Positions 7,281 through 15,834 are shown, counted from the stretch's first letter. The stretch is DNA of 44,527 nt from Spirochaetota bacterium (GCA_024275515.1 JAJRYZ010000222.1:1-44527); one strand, 5' to 3'. Numbers and translations are program-made. Notes: generated by a model not told the origin, from the letters alone.

Positions 7281-8660
7281 CTATTCCAGAAACGCCCGGT
7301 GAACGGTCCTGAGCGCGCGTTCGCGGTCGGTTCGACGAATGACGAACGAAATGTTTCGCTCCGACGACCCTTGCGCGATCGCAAGTACGTTGACGCCCTC
7401 GGCGCCGAGCGAGCTGAACAGCCTTCCCGACATTCCCGGTTTTCCCCGCATGTTCTCTCCGATGACCGCGATGATCTCGAGGTCCGGAATCATATCGATG
7501 TTTTGAATCGTGTTGGTTTCGATCTCCCGGGTGAGTTGTGTCTTCAACGCCTCCACCGCCCTTCCGGCTTCGGCGCTTCTGCATACCACGCAGATGCTGT
7601 GCTCCGACGACGCCTGAGAGATCATGATGATGTTGATCTCCGCCCTTGCCAGCGCCTGAAAGACGCTCGACGCGACGCCGGGTAGCCCCAGCATTCCGCC
7701 TCCTTCGACGTTGATCAACGACACATCTTCTATCGACGCGATCCCGGTGATCATCCTTGTGTGCGGAGCGACCGTCGCGGCGATTCGTGTTCCCGGCGCG
7801 GCTGGATTCAAGGTGTTGCGGATCACGATCGGTATGTTCCGTCCGACCGCCGGTATCATCGTCGACGGATGCAACACTTCCGCTCCGAAGTACGACATTT
7901 CCATCGCCTCTTCGTAGCTTATCTCGGGGATAACGAACGCCGCCGGTACCGTTCTCGGGTCCGCGCTCAGGACGCCGTCCACGTCGGTCCATATCTCGAT
8001 TCTGTCGGCGTCGAGAGCGGCGCCGATGATCGATGCGGTATAGTCCGACCCGTTCCTCCCGAGCGTCGTCGTCGCTCCGTCGGGCGAGCCCGCGATAAAA
8101 CCGGGGATCACCGGTACCGAATCGTCACGACCGATCCGCGCACGGATTCGCGTGTAGCTTTGCTCGAGATCGACCGTCGCGTTCCCGAACCGCGTGTCGG
8201 TTACGATCATTTCGCGCGGATCATAATAAGTCGCTTCGGTTCCACGACGCGCGAGCGCCCGCGCGATAAGCGTGCAGCTCATCCGTTCGCCGAAGCTCAT
8301 TACCAGATCCATGCTTCGCCGAGAACATTCCTTGATCAGCTGAATCCCCTGCAGAACATTTGAAAGCGCTTCGATCAGCCCGGTAAGCTCGGCGGTGTAG
8401 GCATCGGCTTCCGCGGAGTCGAGAAGCATCTGCGCCGTGCGCTCGTGCCGCGCTCGCATTCCGCCGACCGACCGTTTCCACTGGACCGAACCCGTTTCGG
8501 CGTGCTCGGCGTACGCGATCAAATCGTCGGTAACGCCCTTCATCGCCGAGCACACCACTACCAGCCGTTCGTCCTGCGCGGCTTCCCCGACGACACCGCA
8601 TACGGCTTCGATCCGTTCGGCGTCACGCACCGAGCTCCCGCCGAACTTCATGACTTTCAC
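7281..8660 (-). CDS. lysC: Aspartate kinase with two ACT domains
   Basis: First committed step of the aspartate pathway (ATP + aspartate to aspartyl-4-phosphate). VKVMKFGGSSVRDAERI is the N-terminal substrate and ATP signature; SFGERMSCTLIA, LGRNGSDYTASI and WTDVDGVLSADPR follow. Two ACT domains near the end (ASIEDVSLINVEGGGM, EIIAVIGENMRGKPG) suggest allosteric control by threonine or lysine. The ORF track extends to 8954, but the GTG at 8660 is chosen: GGAGA lies seven bases upstream, and the extra N-terminus would be encoded by a palindromic repeat and a transposon-like element. 459 residues, normal for monofunctional enzymes. It leads thrC. Confidence 0.95.
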   Translation of the reverse strand: MKVMKFGGSSVRDAERIEAVCGVVGEAAQDERLVVVCSAMKGVTDDLIAYAEHAETGSVQWKRSVGGMRARHERTAQMLLDSAEADAYTAELTGLIEALSNVLQGIQLIKECSRRSMDLVMSFGERMSCTLIARALARRGTEATYYDPREMIVTDTRFGNATVDLEQSYTRIRARIGRDDSVPVIPGFIAGSPDGATTTLGRNGSDYTASIIGAALDADRIEIWTDVDGVLSADPRTVPAAFVIPEISYEEAMEMSYFGAEVLHPSTMIPAVGRNIPIVIRNTLNPAAPGTRIAATVAPHTRMITGIASIEDVSLINVEGGGMLGLPGVASSVFQALARAEINIIMISQASSEHSICVVCRSAEAGRAVEALKTQLTREIETNTIQNIDMIPDLEIIAVIGENMRGKPGMSGRLFSSLGAEGVNVLAIAQGSSERNISFVIRRTDRERALRTVHRAFLE

Positions 8661-8748
8661 CGACTGTTCTCCATACGTGTGCAGAGTTATACCGAATTTC
8701 GCCGCGACGCACAAACCCGCCGCCCGCGCGTCCGCCGTTTCGCTGCAG

Positions 8749-8786
8749 GGCAGTTCGAAATCCGGCTTGCCGGATTTCGAACTGCC
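8749..8786. repeat. Palindromic repeat, copy 4 (lysC leader)
   Basis: Perfect 18-base arms, GGCAGTTCGAAATCCGGC (8749-8766) and 8769-8786, around a TT loop. It would form a very stable hairpin in the lysC 5' leader, about 90 bases before the GTG start. Extended similarity to copy 3 on its flank shows common descent rather than two unrelated hairpins. Confidence 0.9.
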
Positions 8787-8858
8787 GCCCAAAGTCACCG
8801 AAAGTACACCGTTTTCGTGGATGTAGCCGAATCTGAAGCGTTTGAGTAAGATATGCTC

Positions 8859-9007
8859 AGTGTCCGGAAGCTTGCTAGCTGATGAGGAGCCAAAACACGG
8901 TGCAGTCGACATTTGGATAGAGTGTTGTTTGAAAGGCATCGACGCAGGCGGCAAGTTAAGATTCTGCGGTGTTTTAGCGGTTATTGGCTAGCAAGCTTCC
9001 GGCCACT
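8859..9007. mobile_element. 149-bp element with 21-bp terminal inverted repeats (MITE-like)
   Basis: The ends 8859-8879 and 8987-9007 are inverted repeats identical at 20 of 21 positions (AGTG, then CCGGAAGCTTGCTAGC). Inside, CCAAAACACGGTGCAG and CTGCGGTGTTTTAG form an imperfect second stem. There is no convincing internal gene. It fills much of the lysC leader and carries the -35 box of the neighbouring lipoprotein gene. No target duplication is obvious. The first element at 1482 also has ends starting AGTG followed within one or two bases by CCG, so both may be mobilised by related transposases. An alternative is a large operator with two arms. Confidence 0.6.
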
Positions 9008-9012
9008 ATAGG
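8984..9012 (+). promoter_or_regulatory. Candidate promoter for the long lipoprotein, within the inverted-repeat arm
   Basis: TTGGCT (8984-8989), 17 bases, TATAGG (9007-9012). The spacer is almost exactly the right arm of the 149-bp element, so either the element brought the promoter or the arm is an operator. Confidence 0.45.
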
Positions 9013-9024
9013 TAGGAAAACCAC

Positions 9025-11580
9025 GTGGCCAGAGCGCCGATTCCAATCGTAGCGCTCCTCTTTCTCATCTCGCTCGTATCGTGCCTCAGTAACGACCGCG
9101 CGGACCGGCCGCTCGCGCAGGCCGATCCGCCTTCCGAAGTTCCGGTTTCACCGACCGCAGCACTGCCTGCCGATGTCGCCGCCGAAAAGGTGTCCGTCGG
9201 CGGAGAGGCGCAGGCCGAAGCGACCGCCGAGACCGAGGCCGAAGACCTGCAAGCGGGCGCCGCGTCACGAACGGCCGTGCGCTCGGCGGCAGGCTCGACT
9301 TCCACCGAAAGCGAAGCGGGAAACGAGGCGAAAGCGGCGGTCGAGACTCCGGCCGCCGCCGCTTTCGCTTCACCCGGCAACGTCGTTTCCTCATCCGACG
9401 GACTCTCGGACATCGACGTTACCGACGCCCTGCCGCCCGCCGTCGCCCGCGAGACCACCGCCACCGCCGGGGCGACCGAGCCCACCCAGCCCACCGCCAC
9501 CCCCGAGTCCGACCATACCGCCACAGCGACCAGGCCCACCGCCACCACCGAGTCCGACCACACCGCCGCAGCGACCACGCCGGCCGCGACCGCCGGGGCG
9601 GCCAGGCCCACCGCGACCGCCGGGGCGACCGAGCCCACCCAGCCCACCGCCACCCCCGAGTCCGACCACACCGCCACAGCGGCCATGCCCGCCGCCACAC
9701 CCGAGAGCGACCACACCGCCGTGCCCGAGTCCGCCGACACCGCCGCAGCGACCACGCCCGTCGAATCCGCCGGGAGCGCCGTTCGGCCGCCTGAGCCGGA
9801 CGACGCATCCGAATCGCCCCGCGAGCCGGAGGAGGAAGACGCTCGCGCAAGAACCGCGGCGACCGGGCCCGTCGATCCCGGCGGGATAGCCGAGCCCGGC
9901 GAGGTCACCGCCGCGGCTGCCGCCGCGGCGTCGAGGGAACCCGCCTCTCCGCCAAGCTCCCGCGGGCCGGCTTCATCCGATGCCTCCGGTGTCGAGTTAC
10001 GTCTTTCTGAAACGACGCCGGGAACGGAGGCGGCCGCCGGCTCGAAGTCCGCGCGGACGGATGAGCAAACGGTGTACGATGCATCGGAACTCGCTCCGAC
10101 GCCGAACGGCGATTCTCCCGACGGCGAAGAGAGCCGCGAAGCGGCGTCCGGCGAGGAAACGGCCGACGCGCCGGTAGACGAGTCGGCGACCGGCGCGAAG
10201 GCGAACGAAGAGGTAAGCACCGCGGCGGGAAGTGACGCGGTGCCGGAACCTGACGGATGGGCGCACGGGGACAGCGGCGGAGAGGCGAGCGGCGAAACGG
10301 GCGGAAAAGCGGACGAAACGGCGGACAAACCGGCCGGCGAGGAGACCGGTGAACCGTCGCGTCTCGCCGCGGCGACGGAGACGCAGACGGAGTCGGCAAA
10401 AAAAACGTCCGAGAGTTCGACCACCGAGCCCGCGCCGGCGGAGCCGACGGGGTCGACGGCCGAGCCGGGTCCGGCAGAGTCGACGGCCGAAAGGGCCGCG
10501 GCGGAACCTGCGCCGGAGCCGGCGGGCGGAAGGCCCGAACCTCTTTCGGTCGTCGAGATCGCGCGACGTCTCCGGCAAATGATGCCGGCCGGGATTTCGT
10601 TGATAGGACAGGGAAACGCGCCGCTTGCGATCTACCACGATTTCGACTCCGACGGATACGATGAGGTGTTTGTCCCGGCGGTCGAACGCGCGACCGACTC
10701 CGGTTTGATCGACGCCCGCGAGATAACCAATCAGACGCGACTCTACTCGCCGGAGACCGACGTGTTCGTCTTCCGTCTCTACGCTTTTTTCCAGCGCTGT
10801 GCCGATCTCGTCCTCTGGAGCGACGAACTGCTCGGCGCCTATCGGGTTCTCGAATCGTTCGAACTTGTCCGCATCGTCGCGGGGCGTCCCGACCCGGTGG
10901 CGGTGGTCGTAACCTTTATGACGTTGCAGGGCAGTGCGAGCGAGTGGGTCGTCTTTTCCGAATCGGCCATTTCTCGTCTTTCGCTTCGCAAGCGGATCGG
11001 CAGCCGGCCCGCCGTAGGCGACATAGACGGCGACGGAGTCATCGATATCGTGCTTTCGAACGAAAGCTTCGAGCCGGGAATCGGCTACGAAACCTACCTA
11101 TCGTGGCTCAAATGGACCGGAACAAGCTTCGAGCTGCACGACTCGGCAAATGTGGTCCGGTCGCTGCGGGAGTTTCTCGATGACGCGATCGAGGAGATCG
11201 AGCAGGGCCGTCTCGCTTCGTTTCTGCTCCGCGTCGGGTCCGATCCGGAGGACACGCCTACCGACGCGTCCGACACCGCGCTTCGCGACGAGGTATTCGG
11301 CGCCGTGTTTCATTTGGCCCCGTCACCCGCACATTTCACAAACCGCCCTCTTCCCCCCGACGCTCGAATCACGCGGATCGTCTATTCGCAGATCTTCGAA
11401 AACCCCTTTACCGGTATCGATTCGGACGGACGGTCCGTTTCGCGCGACGACTTTTTTCCGTTAACCGTCCGCGTCGAGACCGACGCGGGATCGGTCCATC
11501 TCTACACGGCGCGGGTGTTCATGGCGTCGAACCCGTTCCGTTCTCGTCGGTTTTTCTTCGGCCGGTACGGTCGGAGATGA
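9025..11580 (+). CDS. Lipoprotein with giant low-complexity region and FG-GAP-like C-terminal domain
   Basis: 851 residues starting at GTG. Residues 1-20 form a lipoprotein signal (hydrophobic core ending LVSC, Cys 20). Residues 25-505 are low complexity, rich in Ala, Thr, Glu, Pro and Gly; they include a 51-residue unit repeated once and again in part (TEPTQPTATPESDHTATA at 151 and 202). Such a stretch would span or extend from the periplasm. From about 507 a folded domain begins, with two calcium-type loops (DFDSDGYDE at 539, DIDGDGVID at 666) as in FG-GAP/VCBS propeller repeats. Function unknown; a surface or periplasmic spacer with a propeller-like head fits. The 3' end overlaps the convergent djlA-like gene by 62 bases. 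Confidence 0.8.
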   Translation: MARAPIPIVALLFLISLVSCLSNDRADRPLAQADPPSEVPVSPTAALPADVAAEKVSVGGEAQAEATAETEAEDLQAGAASRTAVRSAAGSTSTESEAGNEAKAAVETPAAAAFASPGNVVSSSDGLSDIDVTDALPPAVARETTATAGATEPTQPTATPESDHTATATRPTATTESDHTAAATTPAATAGAARPTATAGATEPTQPTATPESDHTATAAMPAATPESDHTAVPESADTAAATTPVESAGSAVRPPEPDDASESPREPEEEDARARTAATGPVDPGGIAEPGEVTAAAAAAASREPASPPSSRGPASSDASGVELRLSETTPGTEAAAGSKSARTDEQTVYDASELAPTPNGDSPDGEESREAASGEETADAPVDESATGAKANEEVSTAAGSDAVPEPDGWAHGDSGGEASGETGGKADETADKPAGEETGEPSRLAAATETQTESAKKTSESSTTEPAPAEPTGSTAEPGPAESTAERAAAEPAPEPAGGRPEPLSVVEIARRLRQMMPAGISLIGQGNAPLAIYHDFDSDGYDEVFVPAVERATDSGLIDAREITNQTRLYSPETDVFVFRLYAFFQRCADLVLWSDELLGAYRVLESFELVRIVAGRPDPVAVVVTFMTLQGSASEWVVFSESAISRLSLRKRIGSRPAVGDIDGDGVIDIVLSNESFEPGIGYETYLSWLKWTGTSFELHDSANVVRSLREFLDDAIEEIEQGRLASFLLRVGSDPEDTPTDASDTALRDEVFGAVFHLAPSPAHFTNRPLPPDARITRIVYSQIFENPFTGIDSDGRSVSRDDFFPLTVRVETDAGSVHLYTARVFMASNPFRSRRFFFGRYGRR
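9463..9690 (+). repeat. 153-bp tandem coding repeat (one full plus a partial unit)
   Basis: The sequence from 9463 recurs from 9616 with very few changes (for example GCGACCGAGCCCACCCAGCC in both). The period of 153 bases is 51 codons, so gain or loss of a unit keeps the frame. Likely length-variable between strains. Confidence 0.75.
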
Positions 11581-12379
11581 TTTGCCGGTAGGCGTTCTGG
11601 ATCCGGATAAACGCCTCTTCGGTCTGTCGACGGCGCTCTTCGTCGAGCTCGCCACCGGAGTCCGGATGAAACTGCGTCGCGAGCCGACGATAGACTCGTT
11701 TGATTTCGTCGATTTGCGCCGATCGCCGCACTCCCAGAATTCGGTACGCCTCATCGTCGGTAGGAACACCGGCTTCGCGCATCACGTTGAACCGTTCGGG
11801 CGAGACGCCGAGCGCGACCGATATGCTCCGAATAAGCTCATCCTGTGCCCGGTCGATCCTCTCCGATTCTCCCGCAGCCACGCGGTAGAGCAGCAGCACG
11901 ACCGCCTCGCGTTCTTCTTCACCGTTCGTTACCGCGACTAACTTTCCGCAAATCGAAGCCACCGCCGGAGCTCCGACCTGGAATAGTCGGGCGACGAAGT
12001 GGTCCACCGCCTGACGCTCGGGAGGCGACAGCTCGAAGGCGCAGGCGATTCTTTCCTTGAGCAACTCGCGCTCGAATCGACGGACCGAACCGTGCGTTCG
12101 CTTCATGAGCACCGCTCCCGTAAGAGCGGTGACCGACGCAAGCCATACCGAACGGTCGTCTATTCCCGTGCGGTCGCTCGTGCGGAAAAACCGATCGATT
12201 CTCTTCCAGCCCGACATTCTTGCCCGAAGCTCATCGACAAGATATCCGATAAGCCCTCCGAGGATGAGCCCGAACACGCCGAGCCCCGCAACGAGCCCGA
12301 CGACGCAGCCGGTAATCAATCCGGCGTGCCGGCGGAAGAGAGGGAAGGCGAGGGGGATGAGCTTGGGCAGGTTACGCAT
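11519..12379 (-). CDS. DjlA-like membrane co-chaperone (TerB-like plus J domain)
   Basis: 286 residues. A Gly-rich membrane segment (about 20-48, ending GLILGGLIGYLVDELRA) resembles the single anchor of DjlA. Residues 95-200 are helical with spacing like a TerB domain (KERIACAFELSPPERQAV, then SERIDRAQDELIRSISVALG). Residues 209-275 are a J domain with the HPD motif that stimulates DnaK (DEAYRILGV, RRLATQFHPDSGG). The start ATG overlaps the previous stop (ATGCGTAA), so translation is coupled to the LptF/G-like gene, suggesting a chaperone function for that membrane complex. The last 62 bases overlap the plus-strand lipoprotein gene. Confidence 0.8.
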   Translation of the reverse strand: MRNLPKLIPLAFPLFRRHAGLITGCVVGLVAGLGVFGLILGGLIGYLVDELRARMSGWKRIDRFFRTSDRTGIDDRSVWLASVTALTGAVLMKRTHGSVRRFERELLKERIACAFELSPPERQAVDHFVARLFQVGAPAVASICGKLVAVTNGEEEREAVVLLLYRVAAGESERIDRAQDELIRSISVALGVSPERFNVMREAGVPTDDEAYRILGVRRSAQIDEIKRVYRRLATQFHPDSGGELDEERRRQTEEAFIRIQNAYRQIISDRTGRRKTDENGTGSTP

Positions 12380-14225
12380 GTGTCGAACGAGATTCGGCGC
12401 TCGCCATGTAGAGTATCGCGAGGACCACAACGACGAGTTGCGACGCGATTACGAGGAGCAACGACAGATCGAATCCGACGCTCAGCGCGAACCACGAAGT
12501 GAGAATCCGGACCGCGTAGGAGTAGATTTCGACGAGACCGTACACGACTACCGGAAGCGCCGGAAGCAGGAGGAGGCCGAACGGCGTGGGTCTTCCTCTG
12601 CGCGGGCGTAGCCGCATCGCGAGCCCGGCCGCAAGAAGCGAAAGCACGAAGTACGAAAAAGGCGCCGTTATTCGTTCGAGAGCTTCGGCGCGCGCGGCGG
12701 TCGGGTCGTAGCCGTACCGGGGAAACAGCTCGATCATTTCGAGCAGCTCAAAAAAACCGGCCTTGACGATCATGTCGCTTTCCACCCGAAGCCGAACGAG
12801 GTCCTCGGCCCGGGCGCTAAGCGTCAAGACCGCGCCCGGCCCGCCCGACGCGTCGGTTTTATGGGAGGTGTCGGCGGCGTTGGAGGTGTCGGCGGCGTTG
12901 GAGGCGCCCGAGACGTCGCGGGCGTCGGAGGCGACGGATCCGCCCGGGTTCGACCGGGTTTCCGGCCCTCCGGCCACATACACAGGGCCCGTCGATATCG
13001 AGGCGTCTCTGCGGTCGATGCCGTGGAGAATGAGCACATTGCCGATCAACTGCGCAAGAGGCGCCCGGTAGTGATACCGCAGCCGACCGTCGGGACCCAC
13101 GGCGATTACTTCCACCCGCTCGACGAACGTGTCGGCGCCGAAAACCACAAGCTTTCCGAGCGTCACGAGCTCGAACCCGTCGGTCCCGTCGACGGAATTG
13201 AGAAAAGCGATATCACGGTTCCCCGGCATGGGAAGGATCTGAGAGGCTTCGTCGATAAAAAACGACATTTCCGCGACCTTCGTGGTGGCTTCGTCGAAAT
13301 ACCGGCGCGCTTCCACGTCCTCCGGATAGCGTTCGGTGAGCCGTTCGAAGATGTAGTAGCCTTCGACCACGCGCTTCGGGTCGGACGAACTGAGCGCTTC
13401 GATTCCCCGCCTTTTCATCGCGTAGAGCTCCGCCTGGTCACGCTCTGAGTCGGTGATTTCGAGCTCTTCGATCTTCCGCGACGCGAGCGCCGAGAGTCGG
13501 TCCGCTCGTCGCCACTCCTCGCCCAGCTGCGCCGCCGACTCCTTCGCGAGCCGCGCATAATAGTACGCGGAAAACGCGTCCTCGCGCTCGAGATAGCTTT
13601 CCGCGAGCGCGATAAGTTGCGCCGGCGACTGCACCGGCGGCCGGCCCCGTAGTGTCGGCTCCTCCTCCGCCGGCCCGCCGTTGCGGACCTCGTCGGCAAG
13701 GCGGGTGGTGACCGATCCGAAAAGCGCCGCGGCCGCCGCGTTGCCCGGGTCGACCGTCCGGTAGTATTCGAGAAGCGCGCGGCTTTCGCGATATCGACCC
13801 GCCTCGAAGGCCTGCCGGGCCCGATCGAAAAAGGCGCGGGCGACCATTGTCCGATAGCGATCGTCGTCGACGCTCCGCCGGGCTTGCGGTTCGACGCCCT
13901 CGACCAGGACCGCGTAGAGCAACGTCAAAACAAGAAAGACGATCAACGTCGCGCTCACCGAGCGGGTAAAGCTCTCCTGCACGCCGCGATCGGGCGAAAA
14001 AGAGTAGGTCAACAGAATGGCGGTGCAGTGCACCGTGAGGATGACCGACATGAATCCGACGAGCGCCTGGTTCATTGTCCACGACGCGCGAAAGACCGGC
14101 AGAAAGTACTTGACCGGGAAGGTAAAAGCGCCAAAGAAAAACAGCGACAGATAGACGACGGCATAGGAACCGACCACGACGAAAAGCATCCGGCGTTGAA
14201 CGACCGCCGTGTCGCCGTTGGTCAT
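12372..14225 (-). CDS. LptF/LptG-like permease with TPR-like insertion
   Basis: 617 residues with three N-terminal membrane helices (about 14-36, 52-75, 91-110) and three C-terminal ones (519-539, 548-572, 583-608), the 3+3 plan of LptF/LptG. Residues 120-320 are helical and TPR-like (ARQAFEAGRYRESRALLEYY; YYIFERLTERYPEDVEARRY), which is not usual in LptFG. Residues 345-410 are beta-rich (VEVIAVGPDGRLRYHYRAP), like the Lpt periplasmic jellyroll. The stretch FFELLEMIELFPRYGYDPTA followed by RITAPFSYFVLSLLAAGLAM matches the conserved coupling helix and TM4 of LptG. Starts at ATG with AGGAG, overlapping the previous stop (ATGA). Identity as an LptFG relative is inferred from topology and motif-level resemblance. 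Confidence 0.6.
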   Translation of the reverse strand: MTNGDTAVVQRRMLFVVVGSYAVVYLSLFFFGAFTFPVKYFLPVFRASWTMNQALVGFMSVILTVHCTAILLTYSFSPDRGVQESFTRSVSATLIVFLVLTLLYAVLVEGVEPQARRSVDDDRYRTMVARAFFDRARQAFEAGRYRESRALLEYYRTVDPGNAAAAALFGSVTTRLADEVRNGGPAEEEPTLRGRPPVQSPAQLIALAESYLEREDAFSAYYYARLAKESAAQLGEEWRRADRLSALASRKIEELEITDSERDQAELYAMKRRGIEALSSSDPKRVVEGYYIFERLTERYPEDVEARRYFDEATTKVAEMSFFIDEASQILPMPGNRDIAFLNSVDGTDGFELVTLGKLVVFGADTFVERVEVIAVGPDGRLRYHYRAPLAQLIGNVLILHGIDRRDASISTGPVYVAGGPETRSNPGGSVASDARDVSGASNAADTSNAADTSHKTDASGGPGAVLTLSARAEDLVRLRVESDMIVKAGFFELLEMIELFPRYGYDPTAARAEALERITAPFSYFVLSLLAAGLAMRLRPRRGRPTPFGLLLLPALPVVVYGLVEIYSYAVRILTSWFALSVGFDLSLLLVIASQLVVVVLAILYMASAESRSTHA

Positions 14226-15214
14226 CGTTTCTCCTCTCTCCGCGTAAACAGCAGATCGAGGGTGACGAAAAAACCGGCGAGAAAAAGAAAAACCAGCGAC
14301 GGAAGCTGTTCGGTCAGACCGCTCTCTCCGACTCCCGAGAACAGCGCCGTCATCAAATCGCCGGCGGACAGGTGGTAGAGGGCAAAAACGGCGCGAATCA
14401 TGAAGAGCGTCAGGATGAAGTTGACCAGTTTCCAACGGCTCAGACGCGAGAAGAGAACGCAGCTCGCCGAAAAGGCGCACACGGCCAACGCGGCGATCGC
14501 AAACTGCCGGTAGGCCGTACGCATCAGACCGGTGAGAAACGCCGTAAACGCAGCTATTTCCGAAAAAAAGCGCCTGAGAAAGCGAGACGGTTCGAACAGC
14601 GGCGTCGCCGTCGGGTTTTCGGGGCGAATGGGTATCGTGTCGGCGCCGGCGGAAACGGCATCGGCGGCCGGATCGTAGAGGCCGTTCGGGTAGTATCGCA
14701 CATCGAGAAGGCCCTCCGGCGACGAGTCGGCGGAGACCGGATCTACCGACCGGCGCTCGAGCCGGACGATCCCGAATAGCGTGCGGGGCGCCGGCGCGAC
14801 GCCGTCGACCGCTTCGCCGCCGCCGGCGTCGTCGACCGACGCGAAGAGAATCGCCCCGGAGTCCAACCGTTCGATTCTCCCTGGTTCAAGCGGGAAAGCG
14901 ATATCGGGCGCCGCGCAGTTCGGGCAGAGTCGGTCGATAAACCCGTAGCCGAAAACAAGGAGCGCCGCCGAGACGACGGAGATGAGCAGAAACGAGACCA
15001 GACCGGCCACGGCGCGTGACGGCATCAAGAAAAAACCGAGAAAAATTGATACGATGACCGCCGGCAACAGCACCGATTCCACCAGATACGGCAGCATCGA
15101 CGGAGGTCGTCCGGTTTCCCCGAGCACGCCGAGGAGGGTGAACGTGAACAGCACGGCACACACGGATGCGAACAGAAGCAGATACTTCGGAACGAGGAGC
15201 GCTGTGTCTCTCAC
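14222..15214 (-). CDS. 3+3-TM membrane protein, partner of the LptF/G-like permease
   Basis: 330 residues starting at GTG with TAGGA upstream. Three membrane helices (about 9-32, 40-64, 68-92), a beta-rich extracytoplasmic region of roughly 140 residues, then three helices (237-256, 262-281, 304-323). A CPNC motif (residues 97-100) sits just outside helix 3 and could form a disulphide. No family is obvious by itself, but the topology equals that of its neighbour and of LptF/LptG; such permeases work as two different subunits encoded side by side. First gene of the operon, divergent from the ECF sigma gene with 50 bases between starts, so control by that sigma factor is possible. Confidence 0.55.
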   Translation of the reverse strand: MRDTALLVPKYLLLFASVCAVLFTFTLLGVLGETGRPPSMLPYLVESVLLPAVIVSIFLGFFLMPSRAVAGLVSFLLISVVSAALLVFGYGFIDRLCPNCAAPDIAFPLEPGRIERLDSGAILFASVDDAGGGEAVDGVAPAPRTLFGIVRLERRSVDPVSADSSPEGLLDVRYYPNGLYDPAADAVSAGADTIPIRPENPTATPLFEPSRFLRRFFSEIAAFTAFLTGLMRTAYRQFAIAALAVCAFSASCVLFSRLSRWKLVNFILTLFMIRAVFALYHLSAGDLMTALFSGVGESGLTEQLPSLVFLFLAGFFVTLDLLFTRREEKR

Positions 15215-15264
15215 GGCGGAATCCTACCACGGATCGGAGGAGGAGTGAATAATCGGGTGGTCCG

Positions 15265-15834
15265 ATGGTAGTAGATCCGGGAACCGATACGATGGAAGCA
15301 CGGCTTATCGTTGCCGCCCAATCCGGGGATGCTGCCGCTTTCGAGCAGCTCGTCAGGCGGTACAGCCGCCGCGTTTTTCGCCTTGCCTATTCGTTTCTGC
15401 ATAACAGCGACGATGCCGCGGACGTCGTCCAGGAGGTGTTTCTCCGGGCGTTCCGCAATCTTGCCCGGTTCGACGTGCAGAGGAGTTTCTACCCGTGGCT
15501 CCACCGAATTACCAGGAACCTGTGCCTCAACCGACGCGAGTTGAAGGCGAACCGTGAAGCGACGCTTCCGACGGAGGATTTGCTTCCGGCCGCGGGGCGC
15601 GATCCGCTTGCGCTCACGCTCGAGCGCGAGGAAATCGAAACGCTCCGTCGCGCGCTTTGCTCCCTCCCGGAGATGCATCGGGAAATTCTGATGCTCAAAC
15701 ATTTCCAGGAGTGCAGCTACGCCGAAATGGCTGAGATTCTCGATATTCCCATCGGAACGGTCATGTCGCGACTCTACAACGCACGACGGAAACTGCGGGA
15801 TCTGCTTACGGAGACGGAGGTCGAACGACGATGA
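15265..15834 (+). CDS. ECF-family RNA polymerase sigma factor
   Basis: 189 residues with region 2 (LVRRYSRRVFRLAYSFLHNS, DDAADVVQEVFLRAFRNLARF, FYPWLHRITRNLCLNRRE) and region 4 (LPEMHREILMLKHFQECSYA, then EMAEILDIPIGTVMSRLYNA, the HTH). This is the RpoE/SigW type that answers envelope stress. The overlapping next gene is its zinc-finger anti-sigma factor (ATGA). ATG 15265 is taken from the ORF track; ATG 15292 (METRL-like MEARLIV) is an equally good start and fits the family better. The divergent LptF/G-like operon is a plausible target. Autoregulation is common in this family but no matching promoter pair was identified here. Confidence 0.93.
   Translation: MVVDPGTDTMEARLIVAAQSGDAAAFEQLVRRYSRRVFRLAYSFLHNSDDAADVVQEVFLRAFRNLARFDVQRSFYPWLHRITRNLCLNRRELKANREATLPTEDLLPAAGRDPLALTLEREEIETLRRALCSLPEMHREILMLKHFQECSYAEMAEILDIPIGTVMSRLYNARRKLRDLLTETEVERR

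Noticed and set aside
8661-8860. Lysine or threonine riboswitch upstream of lysC
   Set aside because: No recognisable L-box helices or leader peptide rich in Thr/Ile/Lys; the leader structure is explained by the repeat and the inverted-repeat element.
8859-9007. Integron attC site in the lysC leader
   Set aside because: The long imperfect hairpin is suggestive, but the required RYYYAAC and GTTRRRY core sites are not present at the ends and there is no integrase or cassette array.
9006-10424. 472-aa minus-strand ORF rich in Ser/Ala/Val
   Set aside because: Shadow of the low-complexity lipoprotein gene; no start context and no domain.
12857-12905. Short tandem repeat in the LptF/G-like gene (SNAADT twice)
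   Set aside because: Only two units of about 15-18 bases in a linker; too little to call a repeat feature of interest.
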